64,000 bases of DNA from Nocardia flavorosea NBRC 108225 (GCF_001613385.1 NZ_BDCG01000016.1:349911-413910); one strand, 5' to 3'. Positions 1 to 8,868 are shown, counted from the stretch's first letter. The notes: generated from the letters alone by a model not told the origin. Translations and numbers: made by a program.

Positions 1-24
1 TTCTGGGCACCGACAGTGCCATCG

Positions 25-49
25 GTAGTGGACACCGAATGTCCACTAC
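25..49. promoter_or_regulatory. Inverted repeat over the WYL regulator start, likely autoregulatory operator
   Basis: GTAGTGGACA (25-34) and its exact reverse complement TGTCCACTAC (40-49) are separated by five bases. The right arm covers the ATG at 39. The position suggests autoregulation by the WYL protein; binding is inferred. Confidence 0.55.
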
Positions 50-1085
50 TTTGGCCCGTGTGGCCGAAACTTCCCGGCGCGCACTGCGCCTGCTGTCACT
101 GCTCGCCGCCCGCGGCAGCTGGTCGCTGAATGAGCTCGCCGCCCGGCTGGAGGTGAGTGAGCGGACCGTCCGGCGCGATATCGACACCCTGCGCCGGCTC
201 GGCTACCCGGTGCTGTCGCTGCGCGGACCGGCCGGGGGCTACCGGCTCGGAGCGGGGCATACACTGCCACCCCTGCTGTTCGACAACGATCAGGCGCCGG
301 CCGTCGCGGTGGCCCTGCAAACCGCGCCGCACACTGTGTCGGGTCTCGGGGAGGATGCCGCACGGGCCCTGGACGCGCTCGAACAGGTCATGCCCGCACG
401 GCTGCGCGCCGCCGTGGAAGCGATGCGGCTCACCAGATTGCAGAACTACTGGGAGTTCCCGGCACCACCTATCGAGGCAGCGGCGTTACAGGTCGCGGGC
501 AGTGCCGTGCGCCGGCACGAAGTGCTTCTCGCCGAACCCCTGGGTCCCGGCGGCGCCCGCCCGGATCCCGGTACGGCCGGGTTCACGCCGGCCCGGCGTA
601 TCGAACCTCATCACCTGGTGGTCTGGGCGGGCCGGTGGTATCTGGTCGGGTTCGATCACGCCGACGAGACCTGGCGCGTGCACCGCCTCGACAGTCTCCA
701 TCTGCACGCGCCCACGGGAATCCGGTTCACCCCGCGCGAACTCCCCGGCGGCGATGTCGCCCACCTGGTCATGACCAGTTACGACCGCGGCGATACGCCC
801 GCTGCCTGGGAGTGCACCGGAAGTGCCCGGCTCGATCTGCCGGCCGAGACGGTCGCGCGCTGGGCGCCCGGCGGATCGGTTGTCGAGCACCTCGATTCCG
901 GCCATTGCCGCCTCACCGTCGGTGCGTGGTCATGGGCCGGGATCGCCGGACTACTCGCCACCTTCGATACCGATCTCACCGATGTCCGGCCTCCGGAACT
1001 GGTAGCCGCATGCCGGCGGCTCGCACGAAGATTCCGGACTGCCGCGGGCCCGGCCGGCCGGCCGACGGCAGAGGTACGGCCGTAG
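39..1085 (+). CDS. YafY-type WYL-domain transcriptional regulator
   Basis: A 348-residue protein. Its N-terminal winged helix-turn-helix (about residues 10-65) includes SERTVRRDIDTLRRLGYPV, the recognition-helix pattern of the DeoR/YafY group. The middle and C-terminal part (about 140-330) contains VVWAGRWYLVGFDH and a WRVHRLD segment, typical of the ligand-sensing WYL domain and its C-terminal extension. Such proteins usually control a neighbouring gene and themselves. The ATG at 39 lies inside a perfect inverted repeat (25-49). A GTG at 60 (reading VAETSRRALRLL) matches the usual N-terminus of the family and is an equally likely start. Neither start has a clear ribosome-binding site. No target gene is evident; the gene upstream lies outside the window. 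Confidence 0.85.
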   Translation: MSTTLARVAETSRRALRLLSLLAARGSWSLNELAARLEVSERTVRRDIDTLRRLGYPVLSLRGPAGGYRLGAGHTLPPLLFDNDQAPAVAVALQTAPHTVSGLGEDAARALDALEQVMPARLRAAVEAMRLTRLQNYWEFPAPPIEAAALQVAGSAVRRHEVLLAEPLGPGGARPDPGTAGFTPARRIEPHHLVVWAGRWYLVGFDHADETWRVHRLDSLHLHAPTGIRFTPRELPGGDVAHLVMTSYDRGDTPAAWECTGSARLDLPAETVARWAPGGSVVEHLDSGHCRLTVGAWSWAGIAGLLATFDTDLTDVRPPELVAACRRLARRFRTAAGPAGRPTAEVRP

Positions 1086-1282
1086 CCGCGATCGGGTTGC
1101 CGATATCGATCGGCCGCGGTGCGGCCGGGCCGCCGCGACCCGCCGGCCCGGCCGCCGGATTCTCTGAAGAATCTTGCACGGGATATCGCGCGTACTCACC
1201 GCTGTGGGGGTCATCGACCAGGCCTGCTGAGCTTCTGCGAACCCGAGGTCCGGTCCGCGTCATCGGTTCTTACAGCGCCGAT

Positions 1283-3403
1283 TCAGGATTCGCGGGCGGC
1301 CTGCAAAAGCGCGTTGGCGAACTTCACCATCTGGGCGGGCCCGCCGTACCAGGCGGTGACCGCCGAGAGCACAGCCGAGCGGGCTTCCCGGGCAGCGCGG
1401 GCGACCTCGTCCGCCGTAACCTCGCCGGCTTCGGCCTGTCCGGCGAGTACTTCGAGATCATCGCTTGCTGTGAGCAAACGCATGATGAGGTGGATATCGA
1501 TATCCGCGCCTTCCTCGCTGCGGCTGTGCCGGGATGTGTCGGCCGGTACGGGAACGCGCTCCGGTTCGGCGACCGCCGGGGTGGTGAGTTCGGCCGCGAT
1601 CGGCTCGGGTCGGTCGGCCGGTGGCAGCGGTGTGGCTTCCGCGGCTTCGCGGGCGCGCCGGGAGCGGCGTGTTTCCAGCGGTGGGCGCGATTCGTCGCCG
1701 CCGGTCAGTGCTTCCGGCGTGCTGCGGGGTTCGTCGGGCACCAGAGTCAGCGGTGCGGAACTGCCGCGGTGTGGAGAGGGCGGCGGATCGGCCGCCACTT
1801 CGCCGGTATCGGGTTCGGGTTGGGCACTCGGTTCGGCATGGCGGGAGCCGGAGGCGTCCTGTTCTGATTCCAGGATCCGGGAGAGGATCTCGGAGACCGG
1901 GGCCGCGGAATCGTCTTCGGACTCGGTGCTGTGCACCGGTTCGGGATCGAGCAGACGATCGAGTATGGGAGTGCTGCCCGACGGTGGCGCGAGCCGCGGA
2001 GGCGCTTCGGTTACCGGTGGGGAATCGCTGCCCTGATCACCGGAATCGATATCGCCTGCCGGCTCCGTGGTGCGGAAGCCGGTGGAATCCGCTTCCGGTT
2101 CCGCCGGCCGATCGCTGTCCGGTTTGTAACGGGACGCGGACCGTGGCATCCGGCGTGGGGCCGGAAGTTCACCGGCCGTGCCGGTTTCCGGCGACTCCGG
2201 CGCCGGAGCCGGTCGTGACGATTCCGCCGCGGCGGTATCCATGGCGGATGCCTCGCCGTTGCGGAGAGCGGGCGCGTCCTCGATTTCGGCGGGTGCGTGC
2301 CGGGCCGCGGATCGGGGCAGACGGCGGGCGGGCAGCGCGGGCGGGCCCGAGTCCTCCGTGGTGTTCGCCGGTGCGGGGGCCTGGCCGCGCGATGAACGCG
2401 TGGGCAGGGCGGACAGAGCCGGTGCGGACCCCTCGGCGGAATCGGCTGTCGCGGCGGGCAGCTCGTAGGGGTCGCCGGGACGGGCACCGGATTCTTCGGG
2501 GCGGTACTGGTCTTCGAACGGATTGAACTGTTCGGCGTCGGATTCGGCGGGTTCGGTCAGCGCCGATTTGCGGCGCCGGCCGCCGCTTTCGAGGGCCTGC
2601 GGTACCGGCTCGTCACCGATCGAGCTGAGCCAGCTGGGCAGGGAACCGGTATCGGCGGACGAACCGCTGTAGGAATCGGATTCGGTCGGCGCCGGGCGAT
2701 AGGACCCGGGGTCGCCGGGTGGCGGCATCGGCATTCCCGAAATACCTTCCTCGTTCTGTTCGGCGCTGGGCAATTGCGCAGTTGCCGCACCCGACAACGG
2801 GGCCGGGCCGCCGGACGGCACGGTCGGTTCGTCGGGGCGCTGCCTATCCGGTGGGTACGGCGCGGGCATCGGTATGCGCGGTGACGATGCCAGTGCGGGC
2901 GCTGTCTCACCGGGCTGGGAAATACGCGGCATCGCCGCGGAATCGGCCTGACCGGGGGCCTGATGTGACCCGCCCGTCGCCGTGGAGCGGGTGGGCAGGG
3001 CCGTGGTTTCGGGGGTGTCGTCCGGTACATATGGGGGACCGTCGGCCGGTGGTGTGGTGAAACGGGAATTCGGCTCGGGCTCCGACGGGCTCATCGTCTG
3101 GACTCCCGGCGAGTCGCCGATAACACCCGAGGTGTTCCAGGCGGCGAACGGGTCGAGAGCCGCTGAACCGCCGGTGTTCTGCGGGTTCTGCTGCGGGGTG
3201 GACAGTGGTGCGGGGGTCCACGTGTAACCGCGGTCCGGAACGGACTCGGGCCGGTTCGTGGCGCCGTTCGACCCCTCCGCCGAATCGAATCCGTTGGATC
3301 CGAAGCCGGCGAAGCCCCTCGACTCGGAGTTGCGCTGCCCGCGCCCGTACTCCTCCGGGCGGGCGCGGCGTTCGTCTCCGAGGCTGGCATTTTCGGCATC
3401 CAT
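1283..3403 (-). CDS. Long intrinsically disordered protein with short conserved C-terminus
   Basis: About 706 residues, or 712 if the in-frame GTG at 3421 is used. I do not recognise the family. Most of the chain is low-complexity Pro/Ser/Glu/Ala/Asp sequence with many R-R-x-P-R-S-A-type patches (for example LPARRLPRSAARHAP and PRRMPRSASRYKP), as expected for a disordered region. Only the last ~75 residues look folded: a helical segment with IDIHLIMRLLTASDDLEVLA followed by a conserved-looking AVTAWYGGPAQMVKFANALL. No signal peptide or membrane segment is visible. Similar long proteins with a small helical tail occur in mycolata, but their role is unknown to me. The gene stands alone, convergent with the upstream WYL regulator across about 200 bases. 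Confidence 0.7.
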   Translation of the reverse strand: MDAENASLGDERRARPEEYGRGQRNSESRGFAGFGSNGFDSAEGSNGATNRPESVPDRGYTWTPAPLSTPQQNPQNTGGSAALDPFAAWNTSGVIGDSPGVQTMSPSEPEPNSRFTTPPADGPPYVPDDTPETTALPTRSTATGGSHQAPGQADSAAMPRISQPGETAPALASSPRIPMPAPYPPDRQRPDEPTVPSGGPAPLSGAATAQLPSAEQNEEGISGMPMPPPGDPGSYRPAPTESDSYSGSSADTGSLPSWLSSIGDEPVPQALESGGRRRKSALTEPAESDAEQFNPFEDQYRPEESGARPGDPYELPAATADSAEGSAPALSALPTRSSRGQAPAPANTTEDSGPPALPARRLPRSAARHAPAEIEDAPALRNGEASAMDTAAAESSRPAPAPESPETGTAGELPAPRRMPRSASRYKPDSDRPAEPEADSTGFRTTEPAGDIDSGDQGSDSPPVTEAPPRLAPPSGSTPILDRLLDPEPVHSTESEDDSAAPVSEILSRILESEQDASGSRHAEPSAQPEPDTGEVAADPPPSPHRGSSAPLTLVPDEPRSTPEALTGGDESRPPLETRRSRRAREAAEATPLPPADRPEPIAAELTTPAVAEPERVPVPADTSRHSRSEEGADIDIHLIMRLLTASDDLEVLAGQAEAGEVTADEVARAAREARSAVLSAVTAWYGGPAQMVKFANALLQAARES

Positions 3404-3861
3404 GCGCTCATTCTTACCCACCGGGGCGGGCTTCGTTCTAGTGCGCGAAGCCCCTCATCTGTCCGCTGAGCGCCCGGGGTGACGAGGATTACATCGGTGT
3501 CGTGCGCGTGGCCGCCGCCGTTGCGGTCCGCCGGTTTTCCGGACATGCCGTGTTGACGTGCTCCGACGACGGGAAGTTCCGGTACCGGTGCGGACCGGCT
3601 CGGTGACGAAGCGAGTCGGACGTGAATCGCCGTGCCCGCAGGGACTTCCCTCGGATGTCGATGGCGCAAATGCGCCTAGTCGGTGCCCCTGGACACGATG
3701 CGTGGTGTCGAATCGGGGAGTTCCGTGAATTCGTGAAACGACTGGTGCGTTGCGCCGGATTGCCTGTGTGGTGTGCGCCGGCTGCGCGAATCCTTCAGCG
3801 GAATCGGCGGATCGAGGGTGAGTACGACGGCGATCCTCCGGCTGGGCGAGCGGGGGCGGAA
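3404..3861. other. Gap without a supported gene
   Basis: About 460 bases between the disordered protein and the hairpin after the SPW gene. The open frames here are compositional shadows with no recognisable protein. I see the promoter side of the disordered-protein gene and nothing else. Confidence 0.5.
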
Positions 3862-3906
3862 CCGTAATCGTCCACCGCCGGCACTGCGGCGGGTAGACGA
3901 TTACGG
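3862..3906 (-). terminator. Strong hairpin downstream of the SPW-repeat gene
   Basis: CCGTAATCGTC (3862-3872) pairs perfectly with GACGATTACGG (3896-3906). Inside it CCGCCG pairs with CGGCGG around a six-base loop. It begins eight bases after the stop of the minus-strand gene ending at 3914. There is no T-tract, which is common for actinobacterial terminators. Confidence 0.6.
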
Positions 3907-3913
3907 CGCGGGA

Positions 3914-4270
3914 TCAGTGGTGTGGAGCTGCTCGGTGCATTCGTCCCGCCACGGCCGGCAGAGCCGCGACCGCGAGTACCACGGTGACGAGCCCCACGAT
4001 CCACGACGTCCACGCGGCGCCGTTGTATGCGGTGTAGTCCATGACCCAGGGCGCGAGGAACAGCAGCGCGCCGAACAGGCCCATGGCGTAATCCGTGGCC
4101 GCCATCGACGGCCGGTACATCTGGGCGAGCCCGGTCAGCGCGATGAGCACTCCGAGCACGATCATCGTCCAGACGGCCCGATCATTGGTGGCGACCCAGA
4201 TCGGCGACAGGGCGGTGAAGGCTCCGAGTACGACGGCCAGGAAATCCTGGGTCCGGCTTTCGGTGAACAT
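3914..4270 (-). CDS. SPW-repeat integral membrane protein
   Basis: A 118-residue protein with four hydrophobic segments, at roughly residues 8-25, 34-50, 58-78 and 86-108. The two SPW-like turns, LSPIWVATND and LAPWVMDYTA, repeat at the same position in each half, which is the hallmark of the SPW repeat family (two tandem two-helix units). The function of the family is unknown. The start is well supported: AGGAGG lies seven bases upstream of the ATG at 4270. The gene is transcribed alone, divergent from the ferredoxin reductase, with a hairpin right after its stop. Confidence 0.85.
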   Translation of the reverse strand: MFTESRTQDFLAVVLGAFTALSPIWVATNDRAVWTMIVLGVLIALTGLAQMYRPSMAATDYAMGLFGALLFLAPWVMDYTAYNGAAWTSWIVGLVTVVLAVAALPAVAGRMHRAAPHH

Positions 4271-4491
4271 AATGGCCTCCTGAAAGTGGATACAGGTCCG
4301 TTGACAGGGCCTGACCTCGGTATAGCTGCCTCAGCGTGGCCGGTCGATATCGCAATGGACACGATTGCGCGGCAAAACGATGCGCAAGACGTCGCTGGCC
4401 TCCACCGGGCCGTCCAAGTTAGGGTGGGCTACACAATTTTCTGGAACCTGTTTCAGGCGCGGCGCGAGCGGGCCGCGGGAGGGAGTTCGGT

Positions 4492-5691
4492 ATGTCCGCG
4501 CCGATCGTGATAGCCGGTGCCGGCCTGGCCGGGCTGCGCACCGCCGAGGAACTGCGCCGCGCCGGGTACGCCGGGGACCTGGTGGTGATCGGAGACGAGG
4601 CGTATGCGCCCTACGACCGCCCCCCGCTGTCCAAACAGTTCGTACGCGGTGAAATCGACGCGACCCCGTTGCGCCCCGAGGAGTTCTACGGCGAGAAGGA
4701 TATCGATCTCCGCCTGAAAACTGCCGCCGTCGGTGTGGACACCGCCGCCAAGAAGGTGCGGCTGGCCGACGGTTCGGTCGTGGGGTACGAGCATCTCGTG
4801 ATCGCCACCGGGCTCACCCCGCGCCGGCTACCCGGCACCGAAGATGTCACCGGCGTCCACGTGCTGCGCAGCCACGACGATGCCGTGGCCATCCGCGCGG
4901 GCGCCCGCGCCGCCGAACACGCACTGATCATCGGTGCCGGATTCATCGGCTGCGAACTCGCCGCCAGCCTGCGTGCGGAGGGGCTGTCGGTGGTGCTGGT
5001 GGAACCGCAGTCCGCCCCGCTGGCCGGTGTGCTCGGCGCGGAAGTCGGCGAATTGGTGGCCCGGCTGCATAGGGCCGAAGGGGTCGATCTGCGCTGCGGT
5101 ATCGGTGTCGATACCCTGCTGGCCGATCCGGACGGGCAAGTCCGTGGCGCCCGGCTCGCCGACGGCTCGGAAGTACCGGCGCAACTGGTGGTCGCCGGGA
5201 TCGGATCCCGGCCGGTCACCGACTGGCTGGCCGATTCCGGGATCGAACTGGCCGACCCCACGGCCGGTGGCGGCGTGTTCGCCGACGAGGCCGGACGCAC
5301 CAGCGTGCCCGGAGTCTGGGCGGTGGGCGATGTCGCGGCCTGGCGCACTCCGACCGGCGAGCATCGCCGGATCGAACACTGGACCAACGCGGGTGAGCAG
5401 GCCAAACTGCTGACCTGCGCGCTGCTGGGGGTCGAACCACCGAGCGCACCGCAGGTGCCGTACTTCTGGAGCGACCAGTACGACCTCAAGATCCAGGCGC
5501 TGGGCACCCCGCGCGCCTCCGACGAGATCCGCATCCTCGCCGACGACGGCCGCAAATTCCTCGCCTTTTACATCCGCGCCGGCCGGCTGGCCGGTGTGGT
5601 GGGCGCCGGTATGACCGGCCGGGTGATGAAGATGCGGGCCGCGATCGCCGCGGCCGCCCCGGTGGAGGAACTGCTCGGCGCCACTCAATAA
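4492..5691 (+). CDS. NAD-dependent ferredoxin reductase (rhodocoxin/putidaredoxin reductase type)
   Basis: A 399-residue FAD flavoprotein that transfers electrons from NAD(P)H to a ferredoxin, usually for a cytochrome P450 or dioxygenase. Visible motifs are the N-terminal FAD-binding GAGLAG (residues 7-12), the RPPLSK loop near residue 43, ATGLTPRRLPG, a second dinucleotide fold GAGFIGCE (about 147-154) for NAD(P)H, and the FAD-contacting WAVGDVAAW near residue 277. A C-terminal reductase domain with FWSDQYDLKIQ follows, as in rhodocoxin reductase. Length is normal. GGAGGGAG precedes the ATG at a good distance. No P450 or ferredoxin is encoded beside it. The racemase-like gene follows 10 bases downstream and is probably cotranscribed. 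Confidence 0.9.
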   Translation: MSAPIVIAGAGLAGLRTAEELRRAGYAGDLVVIGDEAYAPYDRPPLSKQFVRGEIDATPLRPEEFYGEKDIDLRLKTAAVGVDTAAKKVRLADGSVVGYEHLVIATGLTPRRLPGTEDVTGVHVLRSHDDAVAIRAGARAAEHALIIGAGFIGCELAASLRAEGLSVVLVEPQSAPLAGVLGAEVGELVARLHRAEGVDLRCGIGVDTLLADPDGQVRGARLADGSEVPAQLVVAGIGSRPVTDWLADSGIELADPTAGGGVFADEAGRTSVPGVWAVGDVAAWRTPTGEHRRIEHWTNAGEQAKLLTCALLGVEPPSAPQVPYFWSDQYDLKIQALGTPRASDEIRILADDGRKFLAFYIRAGRLAGVVGAGMTGRVMKMRAAIAAAAPVEELLGATQ

Positions 5692-5701
5692 CCTGTTCGA
5701 T

Positions 5702-6460
5702 GTGATCGTCGCGCTCATCGATTCGGGTTTCGGGCTGCTGCCCACCGCGGCGTGGCTGCGCAAGCTGCGCCCCGATGTGGATCTCCTGCTCCAGTTGGAC
5801 CCGGACGGCGCGCCGTGGGGCCCGAAACCACAGGAGTGGGTTGTCGACCGGGTGGTTTCGGCCGCGCGTAACGCGCGGGAGCTGGGGGCGGAAGTGGTCG
5901 TGCTGCCGTGCAACACCGCCAGCGTGACCGCGCTCGAGCACGTCCGCGCGGATCTGGGCCCGAACGTTCCGGTGGTGGGTACCGTACCGGCGATCAAACC
6001 GGCGGCCGCGGTATGCCGCTCGGTCGCGGTCTGGGCGACCGCGGCGACCACCGCAAGCCCGTACCAGGCCGATCTGATTACCCGCTTCGGTGGCGACGCG
6101 ACGGTTACGGGTGTGGCCTGCCACGGTTTGGCGGAGGCCGTGGACCGCGGCGATATGGCCGCGATCCGCGCCTCGGTCGCCGATGCCGCCGCCCGCACCC
6201 CCGCCGGCGTCGAGGGCGTCGTACTCGGCTGCACCCACTACCCGCTGGTGGTGGATACGATCGTCGCCGCACTTCCCGAGGGCGTCCGGCTGTTCGACAG
6301 CGCGCAGGCCGTCGCCGCGCAAACCGTCCGCCGGATGGACGAGCTGGGCGGCCCGGGCAGCGGAAACGGCACCGTAAGCGTCTACCTCAGCGACCGCCCG
6401 GGTGAACTACCCCCCGGCGCCATCGCCTACGAACCCGGTCGCCTCCTCGGCGCTGGTTAG
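5702..6460 (+). CDS. Aspartate/glutamate racemase family protein
   Basis: A 252-residue protein with the two catalytic-cysteine motifs of the cofactor-independent Asp/Glu racemase family: LPCNTASVTALE (Cys about residue 68) and GCTHYPLVVDTI (Cys about 178). Overall layout matches MurI-type glutamate racemase, which makes D-glutamate for peptidoglycan. However, the N-terminus reads IVALIDSGFGLLPTAAWLRKL rather than the usual MurI DSGVGGL pattern, so it may be a paralogue rather than the essential MurI. The start is GTG, 10 bases after the ferredoxin reductase stop, suggesting one transcript. The substrate is not resolved. Confidence 0.75.
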   Translation: MIVALIDSGFGLLPTAAWLRKLRPDVDLLLQLDPDGAPWGPKPQEWVVDRVVSAARNARELGAEVVVLPCNTASVTALEHVRADLGPNVPVVGTVPAIKPAAAVCRSVAVWATAATTASPYQADLITRFGGDATVTGVACHGLAEAVDRGDMAAIRASVADAAARTPAGVEGVVLGCTHYPLVVDTIVAALPEGVRLFDSAQAVAAQTVRRMDELGGPGSGNGTVSVYLSDRPGELPPGAIAYEPGRLLGAG

Positions 6461-6818
6461 CAGCACCATCGGCGGGCCAGGATACCGGGGCCCGAACCGC
6501 GGTCAGGTGACCGGTGAGTACAAGTAGATTCAGGGCCGGATCCGCGCCGCGGCGGGTTACCGGCTCGGACTCAGGGCCGGCACACCGAGCCCGGCACGGC
6601 CCGTGCGGAGCAGCGCAGGAGTGAAGAACCGGGCCCGTAAGGGCCTCACCCTCGAGCAGCGGAGCTGCTCCAAAATCACAGCCCGCCCCTTCACGGATGA
6701 CCCACCTCGACACCGGGGTCGCCTCGGTCGAACTCCGTGCTGCCGAGGCCTCAGCCTGCGACCACCGACGCCAAGACCAGGGGTGCCCCCGGCACAAGGC
6801 AGAACCGCGTCCGATATT
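6461..6818. other. Gap between convergent genes
   Basis: About 360 bases between the racemase-like gene and the end of the KshB-type reductase. It contains only a small dyad, GAGCAGC/GCTGCTC (6654-6670, three-base loop). I see no supportable gene. Confidence 0.4.
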
Positions 6819-7874
6819 TCAGAACTGAATCCGCAAATGGTCGGTGACCGGCCGTGCCTGGCAGCCCAGGATGTACCCGCTTTCGATGTCCTCGGGGTCG
6901 AGAATCTCGGCGTTCTCCATTTCGACCTTGCCCTCCAGCACCGTGCAGGCGCAGGAGCCGCATTCGCCTTCCTGGCAGGAGTACGGCACATCGAGACCCT
7001 TGTCGAGCATGATGTCGACCAGGGTTTGTTTCCGCGGCCAGCTGAGGTTGTGTACCTCGCCGTCCAGTTCGACTTCGACGGTGGCCGCGTCGGCGGCTTC
7101 CTCTTCGGAGATCTCGATGGGGGCGCTGTCGGCGAAGGGGTCGCCGGCGAGCGAATTGAAGATTTCGGCGTGGGTGCGGTTACGCGGGACGCCGAGTTGG
7201 CCGAGGGCGTCGTGGACGCCGTCCATGAACGGTTTGGGTCCGCACATGAATGCCGCATAGGCGGTGTAGGGCCGGAACAGTTCGGCGAGCGCCGCGACGG
7301 TGGGCAGTCCCTGGACGGTTTCCAGCCAGTGCAGGACGACCAGCCGCTGCGGGTTCTTCTCCGCCAGCTCGCGTAGTTCGGTGGCGAAGATGACCGATTC
7401 GGGATCCCGGTTGGCGTAGAAGAGCACGATCCGGCCGGTCCCGCGGTCGAGTGCGGATTTGAGGATCGACATCACCGGGGTGATACCGCTGCCGGCGGCG
7501 CAGAGCAGCAGGTCGTCGTCGAGGTCCTTGGGGGTGAATACGCCCGATGGCGGCAGTACTTCCAGTTCGTCGCCCGGCTTGATGTTGTCGCAGAGCCAGT
7601 TGGAACCGTATCCGTCCTCGGTCCGCTTCACGGTGACCTTCGGCAGGTCGTCGGTGAAGGGAGAGCTGGCCAGTGAATAGCATCGCGCCACCGACCCGGT
7701 GCGGTCGCTGGGGATGCGCAGGGTGAGGAACTGGCCGGGCTGGTAGGCGAACTTTTCCCGGGCCTGCTCCGGTACCTCGAAGACCAGCGAGCTCGCGTCG
7801 GTGGTTTCCGCGATGACCTGGGCGACCCGGAGTATGACGGATCGTGAGCCATGGGGCACTTCGACGGTGGTCAT
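6819..7874 (-). CDS. kshB: KshB-type oxygenase reductase (3-ketosteroid 9-alpha-hydroxylase reductase)
   Basis: A 351-residue flavin reductase. Order of domains: FAD-binding barrel with RCYSLASSP (about residue 65), NAD(P)-binding domain with CAAGSGITPVMSIL (about 120), and a C-terminal plant-type [2Fe-2S] domain with cysteines in SCQEGECGSCACTV plus a fourth in GYILGCQARP. This order (FNR then ferredoxin) fits KshB/HsaD-like Rieske oxygenase reductases. KshB feeds electrons to KshA, which opens the steroid nucleus. The start at 7874 is chosen over 7907 because AGAGGACG sits just upstream. A perfect KstR-type operator 52-65 bases upstream supports a steroid role. No kshA is present here, so a related reductase function cannot be excluded. 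Confidence 0.82.
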   Translation of the reverse strand: MTTVEVPHGSRSVILRVAQVIAETTDASSLVFEVPEQAREKFAYQPGQFLTLRIPSDRTGSVARCYSLASSPFTDDLPKVTVKRTEDGYGSNWLCDNIKPGDELEVLPPSGVFTPKDLDDDLLLCAAGSGITPVMSILKSALDRGTGRIVLFYANRDPESVIFATELRELAEKNPQRLVVLHWLETVQGLPTVAALAELFRPYTAYAAFMCGPKPFMDGVHDALGQLGVPRNRTHAEIFNSLAGDPFADSAPIEISEEEAADAATVEVELDGEVHNLSWPRKQTLVDIMLDKGLDVPYSCQEGECGSCACTVLEGKVEMENAEILDPEDIESGYILGCQARPVTDHLRIQF

Positions 7875-7925
7875 CTCGTCCTCTCGACACCTGGTAGCCG
7901 ACGGCATCCAGCCTACGGCAAAACT

Positions 7926-7939
7926 AGAACGTGTTTCAA
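7926..7939. promoter_or_regulatory. KstR-type operator upstream of kshB
   Basis: TAGAACGTGTTTCA matches every fixed position of the published KstR consensus TNNAACNNGTTNNA. It lies between the tetR stop at 7942 and the reductase start at 7874, where it would block initiation. Confidence 0.7.
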
Positions 7940-7941
7940 TT

Positions 7942-8592
7942 TTAGCCTACGTCGGCTGCCTGTTGTCGAGTGAGCTGGCCCTCGAGTCCGGCGACCAGCA
8001 CGCCGACCCCGAAATCGTAGGAGTATTTGCCGCGCAGATCGGGCAGGTATTCCATTGCGCGGGCAACTCGCTCCGGCATCACCACATCGGGCGGGGTGTC
8101 GAGGTTGCGGGGGTTCACCCGCCGGCGGCCGAACAGGTAGGTGTGGATGGTTGCGTAGCCGGCCAGGACATTGCGGTCCGCGAAGCCGGCCTCGTAGAGG
8201 ATCTCCATGATCGCCGCGATCAGGTCGAGCTGTTTACCGAGCATCTGCTCGATGAGAATGTCGCCCAGCCCGGGGTGGCGGCGCAGGCGTTCGTCGATCT
8301 GGGCGAGGAGATCGATCAACCGATCCTGCCAGGTCCCTGATTCGGGCGGAGGTTTGCGGACCCCGGCGAGCGCGGCCGTGGCGACCAGGTCGAGTAGTTC
8401 GCGCTTATCGGCCACGTAGTAGTAGGGCGCCATGGGGGAGACGCCGAGCTCGCGTGAGAGCCGCCGCATCGATAGTTTCTCCACCCCATCGGCGCGCACG
8501 ACCCGGAGCGCCGCCTCGACGATCTCCGTCTCCGAGAGGGTACTTCCGTTACCGCCCCCGCCCCCACTCGTCTGCATTCGCACGACTCCCAT
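7942..8592 (-). CDS. TetR/AcrR-family regulator
   Basis: About 216 residues. After a glycine-rich N-terminus comes a standard TetR DNA-binding domain (about residues 18-65): IVEAALRVVRADGVEKLSMR followed by the recognition helix around LGVSPMAPYYYVADKRELLD. The rest is the variable ligand and dimer domain. The start at 8592 is preferred because AGAGG sits five bases upstream; a GTG at 8598 and an ATG at 8577 are also in frame. The gene is divergent from mftA, where mycobacteria carry mftR. However, it lacks the GRRTFFRYF-type helix I associate with MftR, so I do not call it mftR. It is also upstream of and co-directional with kshB. Confidence 0.82.
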   Translation of the reverse strand: MGVVRMQTSGGGGGNGSTLSETEIVEAALRVVRADGVEKLSMRRLSRELGVSPMAPYYYVADKRELLDLVATAALAGVRKPPPESGTWQDRLIDLLAQIDERLRRHPGLGDILIEQMLGKQLDLIAAIMEILYEAGFADRNVLAGYATIHTYLFGRRRVNPRNLDTPPDVVMPERVARAMEYLPDLRGKYSYDFGVGVLVAGLEGQLTRQQAADVG

Positions 8593-8714
8593 TGCCACCT
8601 CTACATGCTGGGCGGCACGCGCCCGTCACGTTCTGTTCAGCTGCTTTTGCCCCCGCAGTCTAGAGGTCGCGTTCCGGCGTGAGCGTCCACATTACTCGAA
8701 AACCCTTTCTTTTT

Positions 8715-8727
8715 GTCAGTGTATGAC
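8715..8727. promoter_or_regulatory. Small dyad in the AT-rich tetR-mftA divergent promoter
   Basis: GTCA-GTGTA-TGAC is an inverted repeat within the only AT-rich stretch (about 8690-8735) of the 276-base divergent region. It is a plausible operator for the neighbouring TetR protein; the assignment is by position only. Confidence 0.35.
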
Positions 8728-8868
8728 GTTATGGTGTGACTGCGGTCGCATCCGGCGACCGCAGCGCCGGCACTGTGCCACCGCTCACCGGCGGTATCTG
8801 ATGCGGTACCGCGGGGCAGCGTCGTGGCAGCCCCTGGCCGGCGCAGGCGCCAATCAGTGGAGGTAGCC

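Noticed and set aside
4828..6234. 468-residue open frame on the minus strand
   Set aside because: It mirrors the ferredoxin reductase and racemase genes and has the Thr/Ser/Arg-rich composition of a GC-driven shadow.
7942..8592. Calling this TetR gene mftR
   Set aside because: Position fits, but the helix-turn-helix lacks the RRTFFRYF-like pattern I associate with MftR, and it is also upstream of kshB.
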